Assembly: GCA_002413395.1 (NCBI GenBank)
Contig: DHWX01000109.1
Span: forward strand, 16,795 to 54,838
Length of the DNA: 38,044 bases
Direction of reading: 5' to 3'
Origin: Polaromonas sp. UBA5171
GTDB lineage: Bacteria > Pseudomonadota > Gammaproteobacteria > Burkholderiales > Burkholderiaceae_C
Shown here piece after piece: positions 7,182 through 15,768 of this stretch (positions are counted from its first letter, which is position 1; the number at the start of each line of letters is the position of its first letter). The notes beneath the pieces were generated by a model that was not told the DNA's origin, did no database searches, and saw only the letters and a program-made list of their open reading frames with translations. A program made the position numbers and the translations under genes.

Positions 7182-8306
7182 ATGCCCACCATGCACAAAG
7201 TCGAACTTTCCTACCTGCTGACGCCCCAGCGCGGCAAGGATGCACTGATCCGCAACCCCCTGATGGACCTGCTGCACGCGGTGCGTGAGCAAGGCTCCAT
7301 CGCCGGTGCCAGCAGGACGCTGAATTTGTCATACCGGCATGTCTGGGGTGCGCTCAAGGACTGGGAGCAGACGCTGGGGCGCTCGCTCATTGTGTGGGAC
7401 AAGGGCCAGCACGCCCGGCTCACCGAGTTTGGCGAAAAGCTGCTTTGGGCCGAACGCCAGGCACAGGCGCGGCTGGCGCCGCAGATTGAAGCGCTGCGTG
7501 GTGACATTGAGCGCGCTTTTGCCACCGCCTTTGACGACAACGCTCATGTGCTCACGCTTTACGCCAGCCACGATGCGGCGCTGACGGCGCTGCGCGAGCA
7601 GACCCGCGCGCACGGCCTGCACCTGGATATCCGCTTCATGGGCAGTGTCGATGCCATTGCAGCCCTCAATGCCGGGCGCTGCATGATGGCCGGTTTTCAC
7701 ACGCTGGACCAGCCGGGCAGCAAGTCGGTAGCCGCACAAACCTACCGGAGCCTGCTCAAACCCGGCCTGCATAAATTGATCGGTTTCGCCCATCGCACGC
7801 AGGGCCTGATCGTTGCCAGAAACAACCCACTGGGAATTGCCAGCCTCGCTGATTTGAAACGGCCCGGGGTCCGCTACGTCAACCGCGCACAAGGCACCGG
7901 CACCCGCGTGCTGCTGGACGAACTGCTGACACGGGCCGACATGCACCCTTCGGAGATCCAGGGCTACCCAAGCCAGGAACCCTCGCACACAGCCATCGCC
8001 CAGGCCGTGGCCAGCAACGCGGCGGATGCGGGTCTGGGTATTGAGGCCGCAGCACACGAGAAAGGACTGGGCTTTGTGCCGCTGGTGCAGGAGCGCTATC
8101 ACCTGGTGTGCCGCAAGTCAGAACTGCCCACGCCGCAGGTGCAGGCCCTGCTCAAGGAACTGCAAAGCCGCGAGTGGCGGACCACGCTGGGGAAACTGCC
8201 AGGCTACAGCGGCGAACTGGCCCAAAGCGGCAAGGTGCTGTCATTGCGCGCCGCGTTGCCGTGGTGGAACTACCGCACCAAGAAAATCAATAAGGTTGAT
8301 CTCTAA
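7182..8306 (+). CDS. ModE-like HTH regulator with periplasmic-binding-like domain
   Basis: This 374-residue protein has a ModE/LysR-type winged helix at about residues 22-95 (MDLLHAVREQGSIAGASRTLNLSYRHVW and the EFGEKLL wing). A PBP-like effector domain covers about 105-345, with GSVDAIAALNAGRCMMAGFH and the typical NRAQGTGTRVLLDELL. This architecture is common next to tungstate and molybdate transporters, and its divergence from tupBCA points to oxyanion-dependent control of that operon. The start could be the ATG at 7182 or at 7191; neither has a clear ribosome-binding site. The C-terminus (NYRTKKINKVDL) is unusually basic. Substrate sensing by the PBP-like domain is family-based inference. 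Confidence 0.85.
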   Translation: MPTMHKVELSYLLTPQRGKDALIRNPLMDLLHAVREQGSIAGASRTLNLSYRHVWGALKDWEQTLGRSLIVWDKGQHARLTEFGEKLLWAERQAQARLAPQIEALRGDIERAFATAFDDNAHVLTLYASHDAALTALREQTRAHGLHLDIRFMGSVDAIAALNAGRCMMAGFHTLDQPGSKSVAAQTYRSLLKPGLHKLIGFAHRTQGLIVARNNPLGIASLADLKRPGVRYVNRAQGTGTRVLLDELLTRADMHPSEIQGYPSQEPSHTAIAQAVASNAADAGLGIEAAAHEKGLGFVPLVQERYHLVCRKSELPTPQVQALLKELQSREWRTTLGKLPGYSGELAQSGKVLSLRAALPWWNYRTKKINKVDL

Positions 8307-8316
8307 ACCGTATTCA

Positions 8317-8333
8317 GCTATTTATTTCATAGC
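8317..8333. repeat. Small AT-rich inverted repeat between convergent genes
   Basis: GCTAT / ATAGC arms with a 7-base loop span the senA stop codon and lie just past the regulator's stop at 8306. It may be a weak bidirectional terminator, or a relic of the short AT-rich palindromes I recall as frequent in Comamonadaceae genomes. No U-tract follows. Confidence 0.35.
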
Positions 8334-9659
8334 GCGCAGGATCTGAACCCGCAGAAGATGTCGTCGCGCCCGGGCAGGTAGAAATTGCGGTACTTTGGAT
8401 GTTTCATGCGCGCGCGGGTTGCAAACGACCCACCGCGCAACACCTTGTGCGTGCCAAACCAAGGCTGCGAATAGGATTGGTAGGGGTCGGGCGAAAAACC
8501 CGGATAAGGCCGAAACGTTGTACCCATCCATTCCCAGACATCGCCCCAGCGGAAACCGCGGCGTGCCGCTGTGTGGGCGGCAGCTTCCCCATTCGACCTC
8601 CGCGGGGAGCCGGCGCCCAGCCCAGCGGCACCACGCATCGGCTTCCCACCAAGTCATGTGCATGGCAGGCTGGTTCCCCAGCATGCGCATGGGTTTGCCA
8701 AAGCGCGTTTGCATCACCGCGCTGCTGGCCACGCCGATCTGATCGACGTAGCGCGGCCCTCTCCGGCCTTCACCGGACGCCAGGGCCTGCAGCCATTGCC
8801 AGCCTTCAGGGTGCCAGAGTTCCTGCCGGTCATAACCTCCATCGCCCACGAACTCTACATACTGCGCCCAGGTGACGGGCTGCGCATCAATCTCAAACTC
8901 GGGCACGCTGACAGCCTGCGCCGCTTTCTCGTTGTCAAAAACGAAGCCCGTGCCATCTCCCGTGGAGCTGCCCATCTGCCACTGCATGGCCGGCACCAGC
9001 AGCGGCTCGCGCACCGTGAGGGGTGGCGCTGTGAAGGCCTCCTGCAAAGGCTTGTCCAGCGCTAGGCCCAATGTCTGGGCCATATAAGTAAAGGCTTCGC
9101 CATGCATGTCCTCGTGAAACAGGCAGAGACGGTAAAAATAAAGCGCGTCATCTCCCTCACCCTGGTGGCGCGCCTTGTCCAGCAGGTCCAGCGTGCTCTC
9201 CAGCGTGTCGAGCAGGTAGGCGCGGCAGCTGGCCACATCCGGCAGATTCAGCGTCCAGCGGCTCGCATGAGGTACATGGTCTGAATCCCACCAGCGATCC
9301 GCGTCAGGCTCAATGGAGGCAAGCCGGGCCTGCAGAGGTTCACAGCGCGTGCCCAGTGCGCGCTGCATGTTGCGGCCAATCCAGCGTTCCTGAAACCAGG
9401 CCACATGACCGAGTTCCCACAGTGGCGGATTCAGGATAGGCAACTGTGTCACCACAAAATTGACCGCCTCGAGCGCATTCTGAAATTGGGTAAACAGCTG
9501 CAGCGTATGATTGCGCGCATCCATCAGGGCCAGCGACAACACCTCACAGCCGGCCTGGCGCACCAGCGGCGAATCGATCAGGTCCGGCGTGACTGGTTTC
9601 GAAGACCCAGCGCTGGAATTGAATGGACGGGAGGAATCGGGGATGAAATCTGAAGCCAA
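8327..9659 (-). pseudogene. senA: Selenoneine synthase SenA (EgtB-like), frame broken by one extra base
   Basis: This is an EgtB-family non-heme iron enzyme that, together with SenB and SenC, makes selenoneine by joining a selenosugar to trimethylhistidine. A DinB-like domain supplies the iron ligands: H85 in WELGHVAWF, and H182 and H186 in LFHEDMHGEA. The FGE/sulfatase-like domain follows (QWQMGSSTGDG to the end). At 8587-8590 a run of four C (four G in the gene) is one base too long. The frame that reads RRLPAEVEW then leaves the family sequence, while the adjacent frame continues perfectly as EAAAHTAARRGFRWGDVWEWM to YRNFYLPGRDDIFCGFRSCAL. The deletion-corrected product is about 443 residues. 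The 5' end is unclear: the frame is open to an ATG at 9758, but that overlaps senB deeply; a TTG at 9659 or later non-ATG codons are alternatives. A true lesion or a sequencing error are both possible. Confidence 0.85.
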
Positions 9660-10650
9660 AACACTGGTCCTGGTTAGCCCCGCGACGGCGGAATCGAACA
9701 ACGGCAACTGGCATACCGCGCATCGGTGGGCAAAGTTTCTCTCAAGCCATTGTGACACTGCGCTGCTGAAAGAGTGGCCGGAAAACCCGACAACTCACGG
9801 CAGTTTTTTGCGTCATGCCGAGCCTGCGGCCCTGATTGCCCTGCATGCCCGCCGCTCGGCTCCTTCCATCAAGGCCTGGGCTGGCGCTTACCCCGGCAAG
9901 CCGCTCATTGTGGTGCTCACCGGCACAGACCTGTACCGCGACATTCATACCGATGCAGACGCACAGCGGTCATTGGCACTGGCTTCCCGTCTGGTGGTGC
10001 TGCAGGACAGCGGGCTCGCGGCCCTGCCCCACGCGTGGCAGGGCAACGCCCAGGTCATTTACCAGTCAGCCCCGGCCCTCAAGCCCGCGCACAAGTCCCA
10101 TCACACTTTTTGCGCCGTGATGGTCGGCCACCTGCGGGATGAAAAGGATCCGCTGACCTTCATGAAGACGGCGTTAGCCGGATTTCCGGCGGCTGTCCGC
10201 TTTGACCAGATCGGCGCCGCACTGGAGCCCCGCTTTGCGCAGGCAGCGAGCGCGACCGCCCGGCACACGCCCCGCTACCGCTGGCTGGGCGACTTGCCCC
10301 GGGCCGCCACGCGCCAGCACATCAAGCGCGCGCATGTCCTGGTGAACTGCTCCTGGATGGAAGGCGGGTCCCAGGCGATCCTGGAAGCGGTGCAGTCGGG
10401 CACGCCGGTGCTGGCCTCGCGGATCAGCGGCAATATCGGGATGCTGGGTGAAACTTATGCCGGTTATTTCGCGGTGGGCGATGATGCCGGACTTGCCGCG
10501 CTCGTGCGCCGCTGCGCGCGGGAACCAGACTTCCTTGCACTGCTGCAAAAACATTGCAGCCAGCGTGCCCACCTTTTTGACCCTCAAGAAGAAAAGCGCC
10601 ATGTCATAAACTTGGCGCTTGACGCAGGCATTGCCGCGCGGCGCCCCTGA
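9643..10650 (+). CDS. senB: Selenosugar synthase SenB (GT-B glycosyltransferase)
   Basis: SenB attaches selenophosphate-derived selenium to a UDP-sugar to give the selenosugar used by SenA. This 335-residue protein has a two-domain GT-B layout: an N-terminal half with LVLVSPATAESNNGNWHTA and VVLTGTDLYRDI, and a C-terminal donor-binding region with AHVLVNCSWMEGGSQAILEA and SGTPVLASRISGNIGMLG (about 228-268). The start is the ATG at 9643, chosen because GGAGG lies 8 bases upstream; the frame is open further back to 9511, but that part is antisense to senA. It diverges from senA and precedes senC by 44 bases. The assignment rests on this three-gene context, since the glycosyltransferase alone would be generic. 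Confidence 0.87.
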   Translation: MKSEAKTLVLVSPATAESNNGNWHTAHRWAKFLSSHCDTALLKEWPENPTTHGSFLRHAEPAALIALHARRSAPSIKAWAGAYPGKPLIVVLTGTDLYRDIHTDADAQRSLALASRLVVLQDSGLAALPHAWQGNAQVIYQSAPALKPAHKSHHTFCAVMVGHLRDEKDPLTFMKTALAGFPAAVRFDQIGAALEPRFAQAASATARHTPRYRWLGDLPRAATRQHIKRAHVLVNCSWMEGGSQAILEAVQSGTPVLASRISGNIGMLGETYAGYFAVGDDAGLAALVRRCAREPDFLALLQKHCSQRAHLFDPQEEKRHVINLALDAGIAARRP

Positions 10651-10694
10651 CGGCCGCATCACTTGCCGACCAGCACTCCCCTGAAAGCCCACCG

Positions 10695-11768
10695 ATGAAC
10701 ACCCCCGACCTGCCAAAATTGCCGGCTACACCTCGACTCACCAGTCTTTCCCATGGAGGCGGCTGCGGTTGCAAGATTGCACCGGGCGTATTGAGCGAGA
10801 TTCTCAAAAACTCGAGCAACTTGCCTGGATTCAATTTGCCGCCACAGTTGCTGGTTGGCATCGAAACCGCGGACGACGCAGCCGTGTACCAGCTCAATGA
10901 CGAGCAGGCGCTGATTGCCACCACCGACTTTTTCATGCCGATCGTCGATGATCCCTACGACTTTGGCCGCATCGCCGCCACCAATGCCATCAGCGACGTC
11001 TATGCCATGGGCGGCACGCCCATCATGGCGCTGGGTCTGGTGGGCATGCCCATCAACGTGCTGCCACTGGAGACCATAGGCGCCATACTCCGCGGCGGCC
11101 GCGACGTCTGCCAAGCTGCCGGAATCCCGGTGGCGGGGGGCCACACGATTGATTCCGTGGAGCCGATTTACGGCCTGGTCGTGATGGGCCTGGTGCATCC
11201 TTCGCGCGTCAAGAAAAACTCGGGCGCGCGGGTGGGCGACGTGCTGGTGCTGGGCAAACCCCTGGGCATCGGCATCCTGTCGGCAGCGCTCAAAAAGGAC
11301 CGGTTGAGCGCCGCAGGCTACGCCCGCATGATCGCCCTGACCACGCAGCTCAACAAGCCCGGCATTGCGCTGGCCCAAATCGAAGGCGTGCATGCGCTGA
11401 CCGACGTCACCGGCTTTGGACTGGCAGGCCATGGCCTGGAGCTGGCGCGCGGGGCCGCTGCGCAAGTGCGATTGGACTGGACGCGTGTGCCGCTGATTGC
11501 CGGTGCGCGGGAACTCGCGGAACAAGGCTGTATCACTGGCGCATCGGGCCGCAACTGGGCCAGTTATGGCCCCGAAGTGAGCCTGCCCGCTGCATTTTCG
11601 GAAGTGGACAAGGCCCTGCTGAGCGATCCACAAACCTCGGGCGGATTACTGGTGTCGTGCAGCGCAGGCAGCGCCGCTGAAGTGCTGGAGATTTTCCACG
11701 CACAAGGTTTTGCTGAGGCTGCGGTGATCGGCGAAGTGGCCACGGGGCACGGCATCAGCGTGTATTGA
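10695..11768 (+). CDS. selD: Selenide, water dikinase SelD/SenC
   Basis: This enzyme makes selenophosphate from selenide and ATP. The 357-residue protein carries GGGCGCKIAPG near the N-terminus. Cys24 and Lys27 align with the catalytic Cys17/Lys20 of E. coli SelD, and the residue is cysteine, not selenocysteine. ATP/Mg sites are seen in DDAAVY, TTDFFMPIVDDPYDFGRIAATNA and GGHTIDS; the tail DPQTSGGLLV is typical. In the sen context it is SenC, feeding SenB; it may also serve selenouridine or selenoprotein synthesis, but no selA, selB, selC or selU is in the window. The ATG has only a weak upstream ribosome-binding site. Confidence 0.93.
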   Translation: MNTPDLPKLPATPRLTSLSHGGGCGCKIAPGVLSEILKNSSNLPGFNLPPQLLVGIETADDAAVYQLNDEQALIATTDFFMPIVDDPYDFGRIAATNAISDVYAMGGTPIMALGLVGMPINVLPLETIGAILRGGRDVCQAAGIPVAGGHTIDSVEPIYGLVVMGLVHPSRVKKNSGARVGDVLVLGKPLGIGILSAALKKDRLSAAGYARMIALTTQLNKPGIALAQIEGVHALTDVTGFGLAGHGLELARGAAAQVRLDWTRVPLIAGARELAEQGCITGASGRNWASYGPEVSLPAAFSEVDKALLSDPQTSGGLLVSCSAGSAAEVLEIFHAQGFAEAAVIGEVATGHGISVY

Positions 11769-12076
11769 GCGCGCTTTCGACCGGTGCTTTTTCCCGGCAA
11801 AAAAAAGCTAAGGACGCCCGGCACAACGCACCGCAAAGTGAAGTAGCAGTATGTTGGTTTTCAAATAGTGGAATTTCACGAGTGATCTCTCCAAATCCCG
11901 TCATTTTTCAGGTCGCATGGGCCTTCTGTGCCCTGTTCCGGGCACTTGCCCTGTTTGCGGGCGCACTCATGCCACGGCTCCCATCAACTTGCTGCGCACC
12001 ATCCACAAATTGGACAGCGCAACCGCTGGTACCGGTATTTGTGCGCGTAACACGGACTTGAGCTGCCACCTATGCC

Positions 12077-12205
12077 GTGCCGGCCCGGGACGATGGCGCA
12101 CCTCATCCGAAGGGCCCGCTAAACCTCGACGCACGCCGCAAAGCCGGCTTTGACGATGTCGAACCGGCCCTTTTAGAGGCAGGGCTGCCGGCCTACAAGC
12201 GGTAA
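12077..12205 (+). pseudogene. Possible C-terminal remnant of a lost gene
   Basis: A 42-codon frame from a GTG, open back to a TGA at 12059, reads like the end of a real protein. It includes ARDDGAPHPKGPLNLDARRK and then AGFDDVEPALLEAGLPAYKR before the stop, with natural charge and hydrophobic balance. It has no ribosome-binding site, and the upstream DNA does not continue the frame. I do not recognise the parent family. It could instead be chance, since GC-rich DNA often leaves open frames. Confidence 0.25.
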
Positions 12206-12223
12206 CTAAAAAAATCCCGGACG

Positions 12224-12236
12224 CGCTAAACTAGCG
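12224..12236. promoter_or_regulatory. CGCTA-AAC-TAGCG inverted repeat upstream of the Cfa-like gene
   Basis: Perfect 5-base arms separated by 3 bases lie 33 bases before the start codon. Position and symmetry fit a small operator or the end of a promoter; no known consensus was recognised. Confidence 0.3.
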
Positions 12237-12269
12237 ACTACACCGCCCTGTACCGAGAGGAGTTTGCGC

Positions 12270-13544
12270 ATGATCCGTCATCTGATTCCTGACATTCCAT
12301 CGCACATGTCGCGCTTGCCCGCGGATATTGCCCTTCAGCTGCCGCAAGGCCAGCGTCTCGGTGCGACCAATGCGTCCGTCAAACTGACGTTTTCCCAGTG
12401 GTCGAGCATTGCACGACTGAAAGCCGGCCAGATTGGCGCGCTGGCAGAGGACTATGTCGAGGGGAAGCTTCAGCTTGAAGGCGCCATGCGCGATGTGATG
12501 CGCGCCGTCACGCGATTGCTCCCTGGCAACCCTGTGGAAAGCGATACCGGCTGGTGGTCACACCTGCTGCACCATGCCAAATCGCTGGCGGCCCATACCC
12601 ACGCCAGGGATGCAGTCCAAATTCAATTCCATTATGACGTTTCAGACACCTTTTATGCGCTGTGGCTAGACCCGCGCCGTGTCTACTCATGCGCCTATTA
12701 CCGCGATGCATCCATGACACTCGCACAAGCCCAGGAGGCCAAGCTCGACCTCATCTGTCGCAAGCTGATGCTGCAGCCGGGCGAGCGTTTTCTGGATATC
12801 GGGGCCGGCTGGGGAGCGCTGCTGCTATGGGCGGCTGAGCACTACGGGGTGGATGCTACCGGCATCACACTGTCAAAAAACCAGCACGCGCACGTGCAAC
12901 GACTCATCGCGGAAAAGGGTCTGGCCCAGCGCGTGCGTATGGAACTGCGCGACTATCGCGACATGCCCGAGGACAAGCCTTTCGACAAAATTTCCTCGGT
13001 GGGCATGTTTGAGCATGTCGGTCAAGCGAACATGGGCAACTACTTCGGAAAAATCATGCGCCTGCTGGCTCCCGGCGGGCTGGTCATGAACCACGGCATC
13101 ACGGCCGGCGGAATGGATAACCGCCAGCTCGGCGCCGGCATGGGCGACTTCATTGAGAAATACATTTTCCCCGGCGGCGAACTGCTCCACGTCAGCGCCA
13201 TGCTGGAACACATGGCCCGGGCCGGGCTGGAAATGGTGGATGCCGAGAACCTGCGTCCGCACTATGCACGCACGCTCTGGCACTGGTCCGATGCACTGGA
13301 AACGCGACTCGATGAAGCGCGTCAGGTGCTGGCCACTGCCGGTGACCCCGAACTCGCCGAAAAAACCCTGCGCGCCTACCGTTTGTATCTGGCAGGGAGC
13401 GCCATGAGCTTTGAACAAGGCTGGATTTCGCTGTACCAGTTGCTGGCGACGCGACCCTCTGGCGATACGCACGATGCACAGCCCGGATCGGTTTTTGGCG
13501 CCCAATCGGTTTACCCTTTCAGCCGGGACTACATGTACCGTTGA
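12270..13544 (+). CDS. Cyclopropane-fatty-acyl-phospholipid synthase family methyltransferase
   Basis: This 424-residue SAM-dependent enzyme of the Cfa/CMAS family is predicted to add a methylene bridge to unsaturated acyl chains of membrane phospholipids. It has an N-terminal SCP2-like lipid-binding segment, then QIQFHYDVSDTFYALWLD and VYSCAYYRDASMTLAQAQE. The SAM-binding FLDIGAGWGALLLWA is near residue 175, with GITLSKNQ, SVGMFEHVG and FIEKYIFPGGELL following. All family signatures are intact. The ATG at 12270 has GAGAGGAG 8 bases upstream and is preferred over the in-frame TTG at 12264. It stands alone, convergent with xerD 22 bases downstream. Confidence 0.9.
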   Translation: MIRHLIPDIPSHMSRLPADIALQLPQGQRLGATNASVKLTFSQWSSIARLKAGQIGALAEDYVEGKLQLEGAMRDVMRAVTRLLPGNPVESDTGWWSHLLHHAKSLAAHTHARDAVQIQFHYDVSDTFYALWLDPRRVYSCAYYRDASMTLAQAQEAKLDLICRKLMLQPGERFLDIGAGWGALLLWAAEHYGVDATGITLSKNQHAHVQRLIAEKGLAQRVRMELRDYRDMPEDKPFDKISSVGMFEHVGQANMGNYFGKIMRLLAPGGLVMNHGITAGGMDNRQLGAGMGDFIEKYIFPGGELLHVSAMLEHMARAGLEMVDAENLRPHYARTLWHWSDALETRLDEARQVLATAGDPELAEKTLRAYRLYLAGSAMSFEQGWISLYQLLATRPSGDTHDAQPGSVFGAQSVYPFSRDYMYR

Positions 13545-13566
13545 GGCGTGCCGTCCGAAATACCGT

Positions 13567-14469
13567 TCAACCCCGCGGATGGTGCTGCGCATGCAGCGCC
13601 TTCAGGCGTTCCCGGGCGACATGGGTGTAAATCGTGGTGGTGGAAATATCGGCATGGCCGAGCAGCATCTGCACCGCGCGCAAGTCAGCCCCATGGTTGA
13701 GCAAATGCGTGGCAAACGCATGGCGCAAGGTATGCGGCGACAACGGAGACACAATGTCGGCCAGACGCGCGTACTTTTTGACCAGCATCCAGAACATCAC
13801 CCGGCTCATGCCGTGGCCATGGCTGGTGACAAACAGGTCATCAGTCTGCTGGTCGCCCAGAATAACCGGCCGCGCCTCGACCAGATAACGCACCATCCAT
13901 TCACGCGCCACCTGCCCGAAAGGCACCAGTCGCTCCTTGCTGCCCTTGCCCATGACCCGCAGCACGCCCTCGTTCAGGCCCACGTGGAACGTCTTGAGCT
14001 TGACCAGCTCACTGACGCGCAGGCCGCTGGCGTATATCAGTTCCAGCATGGCGCGGTCACGCTGGCCGAGCGCGCTGTCTCCTGACGGGGCTGTCAGCAG
14101 CGCCTCAACCTGCGCCTCGCTCATCAGCTTGGGCACCCGCAGCGCCTGTTTGGCCGTTTGAAGTTTCAGTGTCGGATCCGCGGCAATGAAGCGCTCGCGC
14201 AGGGCCCAGCGAAAGTAGCGCTTGAATACGGTCAGGCGCCGATTTGCCGATGTGGCCTTGGTGATGGCATGTTTGACAGAAAAGTAAGCGTTGAGATCGC
14301 TCTCAAGCGTCTCATCAAGCGTGCGTCCGCCCTGGCTGTTGGCACCCAGCCAGGTTGCGTAAATCGACAGGTCACGCCGATAAGCCTCCAGCGTGTTCTT
14401 GCTCAGCCCGTCTTCCAGCCACAAGGCGTCAATAAACGCATCTATGCTGGATTGGCTTGGTGCTTGCAT
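13567..14469 (-). CDS. xerD: Tyrosine recombinase XerD
   Basis: This 300-residue site-specific recombinase, with XerC, resolves chromosome dimers at dif. The N-terminal core-binding domain reads SIDAFIDALWLEDGLSKNTL. The catalytic set is complete: Arg in YASGLRVSELVKL, Lys in GKGSKERLVPFG, H-x-x-R in LSPHTLRHAFATHLL, His in LGHADISTT and the nucleophilic Tyr in TTTIYTHV. Length and sequence fit chromosomal XerD rather than an integrase of a mobile element, and no mobile-element genes flank it. The frame extends to 14508, but the ATG at 14469 (MQAPSQSS) gives the family length. Confidence 0.93.
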   Translation of the reverse strand: MQAPSQSSIDAFIDALWLEDGLSKNTLEAYRRDLSIYATWLGANSQGGRTLDETLESDLNAYFSVKHAITKATSANRRLTVFKRYFRWALRERFIAADPTLKLQTAKQALRVPKLMSEAQVEALLTAPSGDSALGQRDRAMLELIYASGLRVSELVKLKTFHVGLNEGVLRVMGKGSKERLVPFGQVAREWMVRYLVEARPVILGDQQTDDLFVTSHGHGMSRVMFWMLVKKYARLADIVSPLSPHTLRHAFATHLLNHGADLRAVQMLLGHADISTTTIYTHVARERLKALHAQHHPRG

Positions 14470-14571
14470 GGTGTTGACGATAACAAAAATTCCTGCGACA
14501 CCGGCCATGTTCCGGCATCCAGCAAATGACGCACTCAGGCACCATCGAAAAATTGCGGTTATTCTCTGCGG

Positions 14572-15477
14572 GTGTTTTACGCGCAGCTTCTATTCCCTGA
14601 TTTTTCCCTCATCGTTTGCGGCTACCTGATCTGCCGCTACACCGCACTCAACCGCACCGTGTGGGCGCAGGTGGAAAGCCTGGTTTACTTCTTTCTGTTT
14701 CCGGTGCTGCTGTTCCAGTCGATTGTCAAGAGCCCGCTGGATCTGGCGGCCGCTTCCAGTTTCATCGGCGCGGGCCTGGCGGTGGGAGTGACCGGTATCG
14801 CGCTGGCTTACAGCCTGCCGTATCTGCCTTGGCTGGGCCGGCACATCGACCCGCGCGAGCATGCCGCCAGCGCGCAGATCGCCTTTCGCTTCAACTCCTT
14901 CATCGGTCTGGCCCTGGCCGAACGGCTGGCGGGAAGCCAGGGGCTGCTGCTGATTGCCGTGTTGATCGGCATTTGCGTGCCACTCTTCAATGTGGCTGCG
15001 GTGTGGCCCATGATCAAGCACGCCCAGCGCGGTTTCCTGCGCGAGTTGATACGCAATCCGCTGATCCTGGCCACCGCCAGCGGCCTGGCCGTCAACCTGT
15101 TGGGTTTCACCCTGCCGCTCTGGCTCGAACCCACAGTCACCCGCATTGGCTCAGCCTCGCTGGCGCTGGGTTTGATGGCAGCCGGCGCCGGCATGCAGCT
15201 TGGCCACTTGTCCCAGGCCAAAAGCCTGGCCGTGGCGGTGCTGTCAATACGCCACCTGCTCCTGCCCATCGTGGCCACCGGCATGGCCACGGTGTTTGGT
15301 CTGTCGGCTGAACAGGCCACCATACTGCTGGTGTTTTCCGCACTGCCCACGTCCTCCAGCGCCTATGTGCTGGCGGCGCGCATGGGGTACAACGGCGGCT
15401 ATGTCGCCGGCCTGGTGACCCTGTCGACAATGCTCGGGATCGTGAGCTTGCCGTTTGCTCTGGGCGTGTTGCAGTAG
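14572..15477 (+). CDS. AEC-family transporter (auxin efflux carrier-like permease)
   Basis: This 301-residue inner-membrane carrier has about ten hydrophobic helices in the two-repeat AEC arrangement. Family features are LVYFFLFPVLLFQSIV near the N-terminus, RFNSFIGLALAERLAG in the middle and the closing ALPTSSSAYVLAARMGYNGG with VTLSTMLGIVSLP. Relatives move small organic acids; the substrate here is unknown. The start is a GTG at 14572 with a weak ribosome-binding site. It diverges from xerD. Confidence 0.88.
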   Translation: MFYAQLLFPDFSLIVCGYLICRYTALNRTVWAQVESLVYFFLFPVLLFQSIVKSPLDLAAASSFIGAGLAVGVTGIALAYSLPYLPWLGRHIDPREHAASAQIAFRFNSFIGLALAERLAGSQGLLLIAVLIGICVPLFNVAAVWPMIKHAQRGFLRELIRNPLILATASGLAVNLLGFTLPLWLEPTVTRIGSASLALGLMAAGAGMQLGHLSQAKSLAVAVLSIRHLLLPIVATGMATVFGLSAEQATILLVFSALPTSSSAYVLAARMGYNGGYVAGLVTLSTMLGIVSLPFALGVLQ

Positions 15478-15768
15478 ATCAGCGGCGCCTTGCGGGAGGG
15501 AGCCATCCGCCATTTCCCGGACACCATGAATTCAATGGATGCTCATTCCCGTCGTTATTGGGCTACAAGCCAATTTCATGAATGGTTATTGAAGATGACC
15601 CTGATCTCTGCACCCTGCGCACCTGCCCGCCCATTCGCGGGAAAACCCTCAGCTTTCGGCGGCACCACAGGCACGCAATATCTGGTGCAGCTTGTACCAT
15701 CAGTCAGGTCGAAAAATTTAAACTAGGCCAACTGCAGATTCCAGGTATTCCAATAACAGGAGAAAACA
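15478..15768. other. Intergenic region before the TAXI-TRAP operon
   Basis: About 290 bases without a supported gene. The short frame starting at 15582 opens with VIEDDPDL, reminiscent of a response-regulator start, but continues as unrelated sequence. The region should hold the promoter of the transporter operon. I found no clean -35/-10 pair; AACAGGAGAAAAC just before 15769 is a strong ribosome-binding site. Confidence 0.5.

Larger units (their letters stand above)
11769..12269. other. 501-base gene-poor gap between selD and the Cfa-like gene
   Basis: No convincing intact gene is seen on either strand; the open frames in it look like noise. Visible structure includes an inverted repeat GTGCCC / GGGCAC with a 6-base loop at 11928-11945, and a lower-GC stretch at about 11845-11910. 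There is also a perfect 12-base palindrome AAAGCCGGCTTT at 12140-12151 and a coding-like fragment at 12077-12205 (listed separately). I looked for a selenocysteine tRNA because of the neighbouring selD and did not find one. Confidence 0.6.

Noticed and set aside
9511..9642. Upstream extension of senB to an ATG at 9511
   Set aside because: The extra peptide is not glycosyltransferase-like, is antisense to senA, and the ATG at 9643 has a good GGAGG.
11917..12153. Cys-rich frame with CPVCGRTH resembling a zinc ribbon
   Set aside because: No ribosome-binding site, no balanced continuation, and the motif falls in a GTGCCC/GGGCAC hairpin that explains the repeats.
11769..12269. Selenocysteine tRNA gene next to selD
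   Set aside because: No acceptor/T-arm pattern of a tRNA could be found on either strand.
13567..14469. xerD as a marker of an integrated mobile element
   Set aside because: The sequence fits chromosomal XerD, and no attachment repeats or element genes flank it.
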